This document shows, piece by piece, positions 1 to 7,472 of a stretch of 7,472 bases of DNA. The notes under the pieces were generated by a model. It had not been told where the DNA came from, searched no databases, and worked only from the letters and a program-made list of their open reading frames with translations. Both the position numbers and the translations under genes were made by a program. Source of the stretch: Phycisphaerae bacterium (lineage in GTDB: Bacteria; Planctomycetota; Phycisphaerae; Sedimentisphaerales; Anaerohalosphaeraceae); contig PXAQ01000012.1 in the NCBI GenBank assembly GCA_003567095.1, positions 1 to 7,472 of the forward strand, given 5' to 3'. Numbering within the stretch: position 1 is the stretch's first letter; each line of letters starts with the position of its first letter.

Positions 1-1
1 C

Positions 2-1327
2 AAAGCGATCCGTGAGCCCATGATCGCCGTCGGGGCGCTGATTGGGGCGTTTGTCATCAACTGGAGGCTGACGCTGATCTTTATGGGTTCCGGGCCGCTG
101 GTCATTGGCGTCATCGCGGTGCTGGGCAAGAAGATGAAACGAGCCACGCATAAATCGCTGGTCACCGCCGCCAAGATGCTCGGACGCATTCAGGAGGCCA
201 TGACCGCGCTGCGCGTGATCAAGGTGTACAACCGCCAGGACAGCGAAGCTGAGGCCTATAGAAAAGCCAACCGCGCGCTGCTGCGCTACCACCTGAAGAT
301 GGCCAAGATCGAGGTGATGACCAGCCCCCTGATGGATGCGCTGGGGATGGTAGTCGGCGGCGGGGTGATCCTGCTGGGCGCGGCCTGGGTGGTGCGCCAG
401 CATGACGGGATGCAGTCCAGTTCGTTTTTTGCGCTGCTGGTTGGGTTGGGCATTGCCGCCGAGGCAGTGCGCAAGACCAGTGATGTCTGGAATCATATCC
501 AGCGGGCCAATGCCGCTGCCGAGCGTGTGTTTGCGGTGATTGATGAACCCCGGGAAAAAGAAACGCCCGACGCCTTCGAACTCAAACCGCTGCGAGAGCA
601 GATCGAGTTTCAAGACATCGTTTTTACTTACCCCGACGCGGCGGTGGCGGCACTGAAAGGCATTAACCTGACCGTTCCGGCCGGCCAGACCGTCGCCATT
701 GTCGGGGGCAACGGCTCGGGCAAGACCACGCTGGTCAACCTGCTGCCGCGGTTTTACGATCCGGACAGCGGGCGGATTTTGATCGACGGCCAGGACATTC
801 ATCAGGCCACCCTGAACAGTTTGCGCAGCCAGATCAGCATGGTGACCCAAACAACCGTCACCTTCAACGACACCATTGCCAACAACATCGCCTACAGCAA
901 GCCGGATGCGACGATGGAGGAGATCATCGCCGCCGCCCAAAAGGCCTATGCCCACGAGTTTATCACGACGCTGCCGGACGGCTACGAGTCGAAAATCGGC
1001 GAGGCCAGCAGCGGCTTCAGCGGCGGCCAGCTTCAGCGAATTGTCATCGCGCGGGCGATTCTCAAGGATCCTGAAATTTTGATTTTTGATGAGGCAATGA
1101 GCCAGATCGACGCCGAAAGTGAAGCCAAAATCCACAAGGCACTGAACGACCTGATGAAAGGACGCACCTGCTTTCTGATCGCGCATCGGTTCAGCACCGT
1201 CATCTCCGCCGACCGCATCGTGGTGATCGATGATGGACGCATGATTGCACAGGGCAGCAACGAGCAGCTGCTTCGAGACTGCCCCACATACAAAAGGCTC
1301 TATGAAACACAACTGATCGGCGGATAG
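2..1327 (+). CDS. msbA: MsbA-like lipid ABC exporter, 5' end outside window
   Basis: This is the C-terminal part of a fused membrane/ATPase ABC exporter of the MsbA type, which flips lipid A-core or related lipids across the inner membrane using ATP. The frame is open to the window edge and begins KAIREPM, matching the loop before the fifth membrane helix of MsbA; judged by Walker A position, about 140 N-terminal residues are missing. Hydrophobic segments follow at about residues 8-43 and 108-155, counting from base 2. The ATPase domain starts near residue 195 and shows Walker A GGNGSGKT (704-727), a Q-loop in MVTQTT, signature FSGGQ (1016-1030) in place of LSGGQ, Walker B ILIFDEA, a D-loop reading SQID instead of the usual SALD, and an H-loop AHRFST. 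All catalytic positions are present, so it should be active. The next gene starts 6 nt downstream and is probably co-transcribed. The family is certain; the substrate is inferred from similarity and from the glycolipid-type neighbour. Confidence 0.9.
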   Translation, partial: KAIREPMIAVGALIGAFVINWRLTLIFMGSGPLVIGVIAVLGKKMKRATHKSLVTAAKMLGRIQEAMTALRVIKVYNRQDSEAEAYRKANRALLRYHLKMAKIEVMTSPLMDALGMVVGGGVILLGAAWVVRQHDGMQSSSFFALLVGLGIAAEAVRKTSDVWNHIQRANAAAERVFAVIDEPREKETPDAFELKPLREQIEFQDIVFTYPDAAVAALKGINLTVPAGQTVAIVGGNGSGKTTLVNLLPRFYDPDSGRILIDGQDIHQATLNSLRSQISMVTQTTVTFNDTIANNIAYSKPDATMEEIIAAAQKAYAHEFITTLPDGYESKIGEASSGFSGGQLQRIVIARAILKDPEILIFDEAMSQIDAESEAKIHKALNDLMKGRTCFLIAHRFSTVISADRIVVIDDGRMIAQGSNEQLLRDCPTYKRLYETQLIGG

Positions 1328-1333
1328 GTTGCA

Positions 1334-2572
1334 ATGGGCATGTTAGAAATGATTATCTTTGTGGTAATCGTCGCCGAAATCCTGTTCACGGTGCAAGTCA
1401 ACAGCAACTATCGGTATGCACGTCGGCACCTCAAAGACCGCCACCGCTCGGGGCCGGCGTGTCTGCTGATCGTACCCTGCAAGGGCTTGGATGAGGCCTT
1501 TGACCACAATATCCGATCGTTTTATGAGCAGGCTTACACGGGCTACCGCCTGTGGTTTGTCGTCGAGGACGTCGCGGATCCGGCCTATGCGGCGCTGTGT
1601 GCACTCAAAGACCAACACGCCACGGCCTCACAGGCCAATGAGATTCGTATTCTTAGTGCCGGTTCGGCCGTCGGGTGCAGCCAGAAACTGCACAACCTCT
1701 TGTTCGCCTGCCGGCAGGCGCCGGACGAGGCCGAGGTGCTGGTCTTCGCCGACTCGGACGCCTGCGCCGGGCGCAATTGGCTGGCGCAGTTGGTCTGGCC
1801 GCTGGACTATCCGGATGCGGGTCTGGCCAGCGGCTACCGGTGGTTTGTCCCGCGCAAAAACAATCTGGCAACACTGGCGCTGTCGGCGATGAACGCCAAG
1901 GTGTGTCAATTATTGGGCAAGACACGATTCAATTTGGCTTGGGGCGGCTCGATGGCCATACGCAGGGACCTGTTTGAGCGCCTCCAGATCGATCGGCTCT
2001 GGTCGGCGTCGCTGAGCGACGACCTGTCCATCAGCCGAGCGGTTCGCAAGGCCAAGCTAAAGACGTATTTTGTCCCGGCCTGCGTGGTCGCTTCGTATGT
2101 GTCGATGACCTGGCCGCAATTGTGGGAGTTTGCCCAGCGGCAGTTTGTCATCACGCGCATCTACGCCCCGCGCATGTGGCTTTTTGGGCTGTTCGGCTCG
2201 GCGTTCTCAGTGGCGGGTCTGTGGGGCGGCCTGGCGCTGTCGGTGTGGGCGTTGTCAGCCAGGCCCGCATTTTGGATGGAATACGTGGCCATGTTCGCGG
2301 TCTTTTTGGGCTGTCAGATCATACGGGCGATCTTGCGTCAGCGGATGGCCGTGCGGCTGCTGCCCAATGATCGGGCCACCCTGCGCGCCGCACGCCGGGC
2401 TGACTGGTTTGGCTTCTGGGCGTGGGGGATAGTGCTGCTGACCATCATCATCAGCTCAGCGATTGGCCGCACAATCACTTGGCGCGGTATCCGTTACAGA
2501 ATTAAGCGGCGAACTTGCATCGAAGTCTTGCCAGCGATATCCAACAAGCGGTCTTTAACTCCACAGTCATAA
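1334..2572 (+). CDS. GT21-like (ceramide glucosyltransferase/HpnI-type) membrane glycosyltransferase
   Basis: This is an inner-membrane processive-type glycosyltransferase that would transfer a sugar from a nucleotide-sugar to a lipid acceptor. It has an N-terminal membrane anchor (residues 4-22), then the GT21/GT2 signature: PCKGLD (48-53), VVED (76-79), DSD (140-142), WGGSMAIRR (203-211), SDDLSIS (228-234) holding the putative catalytic Asp, and RQFVITR (269-275) followed by YAP, the (Q/R)xxR-type acceptor motif. Three hydrophobic stretches follow at about 281-307, 317-336 and 357-377. The start ATG lies 6 nt after the exporter stop with only a weak AGG (1326-1328) ahead of it, so coupled translation is likely. 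Residues 1-389 look native. The last 22 or so residues after GIRYRI may derive from antisense reading of a decayed gene. Known relatives act on ceramide or hopanoid-type lipids; no hopanoid or sphingolipid gene is visible here, so the acceptor is unknown. Confidence 0.85.
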   Translation: MGMLEMIIFVVIVAEILFTVQVNSNYRYARRHLKDRHRSGPACLLIVPCKGLDEAFDHNIRSFYEQAYTGYRLWFVVEDVADPAYAALCALKDQHATASQANEIRILSAGSAVGCSQKLHNLLFACRQAPDEAEVLVFADSDACAGRNWLAQLVWPLDYPDAGLASGYRWFVPRKNNLATLALSAMNAKVCQLLGKTRFNLAWGGSMAIRRDLFERLQIDRLWSASLSDDLSISRAVRKAKLKTYFVPACVVASYVSMTWPQLWEFAQRQFVITRIYAPRMWLFGLFGSAFSVAGLWGGLALSVWALSARPAFWMEYVAMFAVFLGCQIIRAILRQRMAVRLLPNDRATLRAARRADWFGFWAWGIVLLTIIISSAIGRTITWRGIRYRIKRRTCIEVLPAISNKRSLTPQS

Positions 2573-2771
2573 GTTCTCACCGCCGGCTGAGCGCCTGGTC
2601 GTCATCAAACCCGGCAACAATCGAGGCGATATGTTACTGTTGTACATCGTTTTCGACGACCACTTCCGGCGGGCAGACGATTTTGCCCAGACTGTCCAGT
2701 GCCGACTTCAGGGTGTCAGGCCGTCAGTGTGTCGGGATGGCGATCAGAATTTTTGGGGTCGATCTGGACAT
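2505..2771 (-). pseudogene. decayed GT2 glycosyltransferase, N-terminal fragment
   Basis: Reading the minus strand from ATG 2771-2769 gives MSRSTPKILIAIPTH, a stop, then RPDTLKSALDSLGKIVCPPE and VVVENDVQQ, a stop, HIASIVAGFDDDQALSRR, a stop, and ELMTVELKT then ACWISLARLRCKFAA before a fourth stop at 2504-2502. This follows the start of GT2 enzymes, which typically read ILIAIPTYRRPDTL..ALDSL, VVVxND, and 25-35 residues later GIsxARNxxL. The frame is kept throughout and only stops interrupt it (2726-2724, 2636-2634, 2579-2577). The first two fit single C-to-T changes, CGA to TGA and CAA to TAA. The ATG overlaps the FkbM stop as TGATG, so this was the next cistron of that operon. The catalytic DxD-type core and everything downstream are missing. 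The piece at 2580-2771 is clear; 2505-2576 is weaker and lies antisense to the GT21 3' end. Sequencing error is unlikely to explain three stops plus truncation. Confidence 0.7.
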
Positions 2772-3607
2772 CACGGTTTTGTGAATATGCAGTTGGCGCG
2801 GGTTTGCTTTCGCAGCGTGTAGCCGACGTGCTTGAGCAGCGTCATCACATCGTGCCGCCACAGATCTTTGTTACACACCTCAATCACAATCACGCTGGGG
2901 TGAAGCGTCTGCGGCGCGGATTTGAAAAACGGCTCAAGTGCGCGGTCTTCATAGCCTTCAATATCAATTTTCAATGCGTCCACACGAGTGATCCGGTTAT
3001 CATTCAGAATATCAAGCAGCGGCGCCGAATCCACCATAACAGGCTCACAGCGATGAGACGCCTTGATGACGCTGGCGGCGCCCAATACACCTGAACAATA
3101 AAACGGCGTTGCCTGTCCATCGCCGATGCACAACGGAACAACGGTGATGCTGCGAGCAAAATCGTTGACGCCGATATTGAAACGAAGCAGTTGCAATGTT
3201 ACTGGATTCGGCTCGACAGCAATAATACGGCCATAACCTCGACGGGCCAGCGACAGGGCGTAGTAGCCGGTGTTGGCGCCGATATCTACAAACACAGCTT
3301 CGCCGGGCGATGCCGAGCGCAGCGGAGCCGCCAGTGCATGTATTTCAGTGCCGTCATACACCTTCGACGAGCAGAGCAGCTTGGCATCGGTGGTGTTCTT
3401 GTCAATATGAAGCCGATAATTGATGCCGCGAACCCGGGCGTCAACGATGGAATAACCCTGCTTACGCCATTGTTTGCCAATCCGCTTGCATACCACGCCC
3501 CGGCAGACACCCAACGCGGTAAGCCACCTCAAAACAGCACTCGCCCGGCCCGGAGCATAAGCACCAAACGGCTCATCAACATCATTAACCATTGTATGGT
3601 TCATCAT
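2771..3607 (-). CDS. FkbM-family SAM-dependent methyltransferase
   Basis: This 278-residue protein is a class I S-adenosylmethionine methyltransferase of the FkbM type, a family that usually O-methylates sugars or polyketide hydroxyls. The SAM-binding motif I is VFVDIGANTGYYAL (105-118), the acidic strand-2 motif is VEPNP (131-135) with Glu132 expected to bind the ribose, and the diagnostic FkbM motif KIDIEGYEDRAL spans 213-224. The roughly 65-residue stretch before the domain is typical of family members. There is no signal peptide or membrane segment, so it should be cytoplasmic. It sits 28 nt after the GT4 gene. The start is uncertain: ATG 3607 and the adjacent ATG 3604 have only an AGGA about 13-16 nt upstream, and Met6 is a further option. 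Its stop overlaps the start of a decayed glycosyltransferase. In this setting, methylation of a surface glycan, for example as a terminal cap, is the best inference; the substrate is not known. Confidence 0.88.
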   Translation of the reverse strand: MMNHTMVNDVDEPFGAYAPGRASAVLRWLTALGVCRGVVCKRIGKQWRKQGYSIVDARVRGINYRLHIDKNTTDAKLLCSSKVYDGTEIHALAAPLRSASPGEAVFVDIGANTGYYALSLARRGYGRIIAVEPNPVTLQLLRFNIGVNDFARSITVVPLCIGDGQATPFYCSGVLGAASVIKASHRCEPVMVDSAPLLDILNDNRITRVDALKIDIEGYEDRALEPFFKSAPQTLHPSVIVIEVCNKDLWRHDVMTLLKHVGYTLRKQTRANCIFTKP

Positions 3608-3635
3608 TTCAGATTATTCATCCTATTGGTTGAAG

Positions 3636-4724
3636 TCACACCAGTTCCCGATAGACCTTCAATTCGTTTTCGACCATCGTTGCCAGGCTGAAATGTGTTT
3701 TTACATAGCCTCGTAGATCGGCAAAAGCGGTGTCTCTGGCCTTTTCGATACACTCGGTGATCGCGTCCGGACTGCCGTCACGGCAAAACAGCCCCGTCCG
3801 GCCGTCGTCGATAATATCCAGCGGCCCGCCCTGAGCGACAGAGACCACCGGCGTGCCCATCGCCATCGCCTCGACCAGCGAACGCCCAAAGCTTTCGGGC
3901 TTGCGGGAGCAGGCCACCACCACATCGGATAAGCTGTAAATTTCCGCCATTTTCTGCTGCGAACCGGCGAAAATAATCGTATCACCCAGTCCAAGCGAAT
4001 CCACCAGAGCCTCAAGTTCGGCCAGGTGACCCCGCTTATCGTCCCGTGCACCGCCGACGATCAGCCCCTTGATATCCGGCATCGTCGCCGAACACCGCTT
4101 AATGGCCTGAATAAAGGCCGAAAAATTTTTCAGCGGGGTGATACGCCCCACACACGCCGCGACATACTGACCGGCCAGCCCGTGCCGGGCTTTGAATGCC
4201 TGAACAAAATCAGTATCCAGCCTGTCGGGGCAAAATTCATCCAGATCAACACCCCGATGCACAACCCGTATTTTTTCTTCCGGTGTGTTGTAGTTGGTCT
4301 TGATATAGTCCCTGATCGCACGGCTGACACAAATCACCCGGTCGCCCCGGGTCATCACCTTGCTGTACGCATTGACACTGTTAAAGCCGTGAACCGTGGT
4401 CACGAACGGGATATCCAGCCCCTTCAGCGCGAACACGCACAGCCAGGCGGGCACACGGCTTCGGGCATGGACGATATCGGGGCGGATTTGGCGTAAGAGC
4501 CGTTTAAGCCGATGCACACGCAAGGGCGCAGTCAGCGGGTTCTTGCTGCACACATCCAATGTCAGATGCCGACCGCCGTCGCGATTGACCTGCTCGACCA
4601 GCCGCCCGCCGGCGGAGATGACGATGCTGTCATGGCCGCGGCGCACCAATTCACGGCTCAGCTCGACCGTTCCCCGCTCGACGCCGCCTTGATTCAACTC
4701 CGGCACAAGCTGGACAATCTTCAC
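3636..4724 (-). CDS. GT4-family (GT-B fold) glycosyltransferase
   Basis: This 362-residue cytoplasmic retaining glycosyltransferase of the GT4 group should transfer sugar from a nucleotide-sugar to a growing envelope glycan. The N-terminal domain starts MKIVQLVPELNQGGVERG, with the acceptor-side GGVE loop at 13-16, VHARSRVPAW at 85-94 and TTVHGF at 109-114. HRGVD (156-160) marks the interdomain region, and GRITPLKNF (193-201) contains the donor-phosphate-binding Arg and Lys. The EX7E motif is E277-SFGRSLV-E285, followed by AMAMGTPVV. Length is normal for GT4. Translation starts at GTG 4724-4722, which overlaps the stop of the ELM1-family gene by 4 nt (GTGA). The next in-frame Met is residue 124, well inside the domain, so GTG is the only sensible start, and a strong GAGGAGG lies 4 nt upstream. 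It resembles WaaG/RfaG-like and capsule GT4 enzymes, but neither sugar nor acceptor can be named. Confidence 0.9.
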   Translation of the reverse strand: MKIVQLVPELNQGGVERGTVELSRELVRRGHDSIVISAGGRLVEQVNRDGGRHLTLDVCSKNPLTAPLRVHRLKRLLRQIRPDIVHARSRVPAWLCVFALKGLDIPFVTTVHGFNSVNAYSKVMTRGDRVICVSRAIRDYIKTNYNTPEEKIRVVHRGVDLDEFCPDRLDTDFVQAFKARHGLAGQYVAACVGRITPLKNFSAFIQAIKRCSATMPDIKGLIVGGARDDKRGHLAELEALVDSLGLGDTIIFAGSQQKMAEIYSLSDVVVACSRKPESFGRSLVEAMAMGTPVVSVAQGGPLDIIDDGRTGLFCRDGSPDAITECIEKARDTAFADLRGYVKTHFSLATMVENELKVYRELV

Positions 4725-5704
4725 ACGGCCTCCTCGCCGGGGACGAGATCTGCCAATGCCGTACGAACCGTCTGCCCGATGTCGATTTTTTGGTCAGCTT
4801 GTCCCAGCTGACCGTCAAAAAGGTGCACACAGCCGCGGGCCTGCAGGTCGTCCAGAAACGCGTCAAACTTGCTCTTCTTTCGGGTGACGTTTTTGAGCAC
4901 CTCAACCTTGGCCCTGCCCGTGCAGACACACTCGCTGAGCATCGACGCGGAGTCGCTGGTCACAAACAAATAATCGCTCAGCATCAAAAAAGCTGGAATC
5001 GGATTGTACTGCTGCCGCGAAAAGATCAGTGTGTAATCAAAATCAAAACGCTCAACGACCGCCTCGGCGGCACTGCCGGTTCTGCGCGAGGTGGTGACCC
5101 AGTGCTGATGGTTCGGCGTCAGAGCGAACAGCGCTTCCAACTGCCGGCCCAGACGCTCGGGACAGAGGCGTTCATAGTGGTTATCGCCTCCGATAATCAC
5201 CCCCGCCGCGGGCAGTCGATAGCCAAATCTGCGGCCGAAATCCTCGGTCATGGCGTCGTAATAGGCCCGGTCGCGTCCACACAGCGTAATCGGCAACGCG
5301 GTGACATTGGCTTTGTTCGGTGGATGGTCATAGGCCGGGCACAGTATGTGGGCAAAGTCCTTTTTGAAACCCCTGGGATACATCAGCGCCACAGCCGGCA
5401 GGCGGCGTGTGCCGGCTGCGACCTTGGCCGGGTAGTAGGCCGCCGAGCCGACCGCTGCGATAACCCCGCAGCCGTCAGCGGCCTCGTTTAGCCCGAGTAT
5501 GTGGTCCGTGTCGTCCGGCCTGTGCAGCACAAACGGCGTTTCTGTCCACACGCCCAGCCAATCCAGCACATACCCAGCCCCCTTGACCGGGCGGAAGGGA
5601 TAGCGCACGACAACCTCCCGGTACGGCCAGCCCATCAGGCCGCACAGCGCCCTGGCCTGGTTGACGTGTCCCGGTTTTCCGTCGCTCAATATCAGTGCTT
5701 TCAT
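4721..5704 (-). CDS. ELM1-family (DUF1022) putative glycosyltransferase
   Basis: This 327-residue protein belongs to the family annotated in bacteria as mitochondrial fission ELM1 family (DUF1022), a name taken from a plant homologue. The bacterial members are predicted GT-B-like glycosyltransferases of the envelope. Diagnostic motifs are SDGKPGHVNQ (7-16), IGGDNHY (171-177), TTSRRT (204-209) and NPIPAFLMLSD running into VTSDSASMLSE (234-258), with the conserved C-terminal KSKFDAF at 277-283. There is no signal peptide or clear transmembrane helix, so it should be cytoplasmic or peripheral. It is the first gene of a minus-strand operon and overlaps the GT4 gene by 4 nt. The start ATG 5704-5702 gives the family-typical MKALILSDGKPGH N-terminus, with a modest GGGA 5 nt upstream. 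The exact reaction is unproven, but position ahead of a GT4 and an FkbM methyltransferase supports a role in a cell-surface glycan. Confidence 0.85.
   Translation of the reverse strand: MKALILSDGKPGHVNQARALCGLMGWPYREVVVRYPFRPVKGAGYVLDWLGVWTETPFVLHRPDDTDHILGLNEAADGCGVIAAVGSAAYYPAKVAAGTRRLPAVALMYPRGFKKDFAHILCPAYDHPPNKANVTALPITLCGRDRAYYDAMTEDFGRRFGYRLPAAGVIIGGDNHYERLCPERLGRQLEALFALTPNHQHWVTTSRRTGSAAEAVVERFDFDYTLIFSRQQYNPIPAFLMLSDYLFVTSDSASMLSECVCTGRAKVEVLKNVTRKKSKFDAFLDDLQARGCVHLFDGQLGQADQKIDIGQTVRTALADLVPGEEAV
4729..4735 (-). promoter_or_regulatory. Shine-Dalgarno of the GT4 gene
   Basis: GAGGAGG on the minus strand lies within the last codons of the ELM1-family gene, 4 nt ahead of the GTG at 4724. 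A near-perfect anti-16S match supports this rare start codon and the GTGA overlap. Confidence 0.65.
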
Positions 5705-5843
5705 CCGTGTCCCAACGATAACCCTGGCATTTTACCGGTTGATAAACGGCTGTTAAGTGTACCGTGTTGGGGAACAAATGCAATGGTATTCCGGGCTCGC
5801 GAAGGATAATTGCCGCCTCAACCGGGATGTTGCCAGATGACAT
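5705..5843 (-). promoter_or_regulatory. intergenic gap with weak candidate promoter for the glycan operon
   Basis: This 139-nt gap between cheB and the ELM1-family gene is the only place in the window where the minus-strand glycan operon could have its own promoter. The best sigma70-like pair I see is TTGCAT (5783-5778) and TACACT (5761-5756), separated by 16 nt, which would start transcription about 45 nt before the ELM1-family ATG. The match is modest (3/6 and 4/6). I found no clear GC-rich hairpin with a T-run to end the che transcript, so read-through from cheB is possible. Confidence 0.3.
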
Positions 5844-7395
<1,552 letters not shown>

Positions 7396-7400
7396 GATCG

Positions 7401-7472
7401 TCATCCTTTCTTGTAGATCGTGGGCTGGACATACCGGAAGTTATGACGGATGCCTGTCAGTGATTCGGAGTG
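7401..7472 (-). CDS. cheR: CheR receptor methyltransferase, last 23 codons
   Basis: From the window edge the minus strand reads HSESLTGIRHNFRYVQPTIY then KKG and TGA. This matches the conserved C-terminus of CheR, usually GHSESL..(x)n FRYVxPTIYRR, the SAM-dependent enzyme that methylates chemoreceptor glutamates. The gene continues beyond the window and is too short for an ordinary ORF listing. Its stop (7403-7401) overlaps the first possible cheD ATG. This fixes the gene order cheR-cheD-cheB and suggests one adaptation operon. The assignment rests on 23 residues, but the HSES and FRYV.PTIY pattern is distinctive. Confidence 0.85.
   Translation of the reverse strand, partial: HSESLTGIRHNFRYVQPTIYKKG
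7404..7409 (-). promoter_or_regulatory. Shine-Dalgarno that sets the cheD start
   Basis: AAAGGA on the minus strand lies inside the last codons of cheR. It is 8 nt from the ATG at 7395 but abuts or overlaps the ATG at 7404, which favours the 7395 start. Confidence 0.6.

Noticed and set aside
1334..2572. Specific naming of the GT21-like gene as hpnI
   Set aside because: The motifs fit the wider GT21 group, and no hopanoid biosynthesis gene is visible to support that name.
2573..2770. Intrinsic terminator or small RNA between the convergent genes
   Set aside because: I found no strong GC hairpin followed by a T-run on either strand; the GT2 remnant accounts for the sequence.
2515..2822. Plus-strand open frames of 89 and 63 codons across the convergent gap
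   Set aside because: The translations have no family resemblance, and the opposite strand explains the DNA as a decayed GT2 gene and the end of FkbM.
4790..5491. 233-codon plus-strand open frame opposite the ELM1-family gene
   Set aside because: It lies antisense to a protein with clear family motifs, its own translation shows no recognisable domain, and long antisense frames are common in GC-rich genes.

Overview
The window is dense bacterial coding DNA, moderately GC-rich, with short gene gaps and Shine-Dalgarno-type start sites. An MsbA-type lipid exporter, several envelope-glycan glycosyltransferases and a cheR-cheD-cheB block indicate a motile diderm (Gram-negative-like) bacterium. The exporter's DEAMSQID motif and the exporter/GT21 gene pair remind me of Planctomycetota (Phycisphaerae-like lineages). 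That placement is an impression from recalled sequences and was not tested.

Layout. (a) 2-2572, plus strand: the 3' part of an MsbA-like ABC exporter, followed 6 nt later by a membrane-anchored GT21/ceramide-glucosyltransferase-like enzyme. (b) 2505-5704, minus strand, read from high to low coordinates: an ELM1-family (DUF1022) putative glycosyltransferase, a GT4 glycosyltransferase (4-nt overlap), an FkbM-type methyltransferase (28-nt gap), and a decayed GT2 glycosyltransferase whose ATG overlaps the FkbM stop (TGATG). (c) 5705-5843: a 139-nt gap with a weak candidate promoter for operon (b). (d) 5844-7472, minus strand: the last 23 codons of CheR, complete CheD and complete CheB, tightly packed. 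The two operons in (a) and (b) converge at about 2505-2580.

How the parts work together. Modules (a) and (b) look like parts of an outer-surface glycan or glycolipid locus: one enzyme adds sugar to a lipid, an exporter flips lipid, further glycosyltransferases extend a glycan and a methyltransferase could cap it. Module (d) is the receptor-adaptation arm of chemotaxis: CheR methylates receptors, CheD deamidates them, and CheB demethylates and deamidates them. It seems to be only a neighbour of the glycan locus.

The least ordinary item is the decayed GT2 gene. Antisense to and just beyond the GT21 3' end is a recognisable GT2 N-terminal region of about 88 codons. It carries three in-frame stops, and its similarity stops at the point where the conserved part of the GT21 protein ends. 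This suggests a deletion that removed most of a glycosyltransferase and gave the GT21 enzyme a new C-terminal tail. I found no convincing undescribed system, RNA gene, CRISPR array, insertion sequence or strong terminator.
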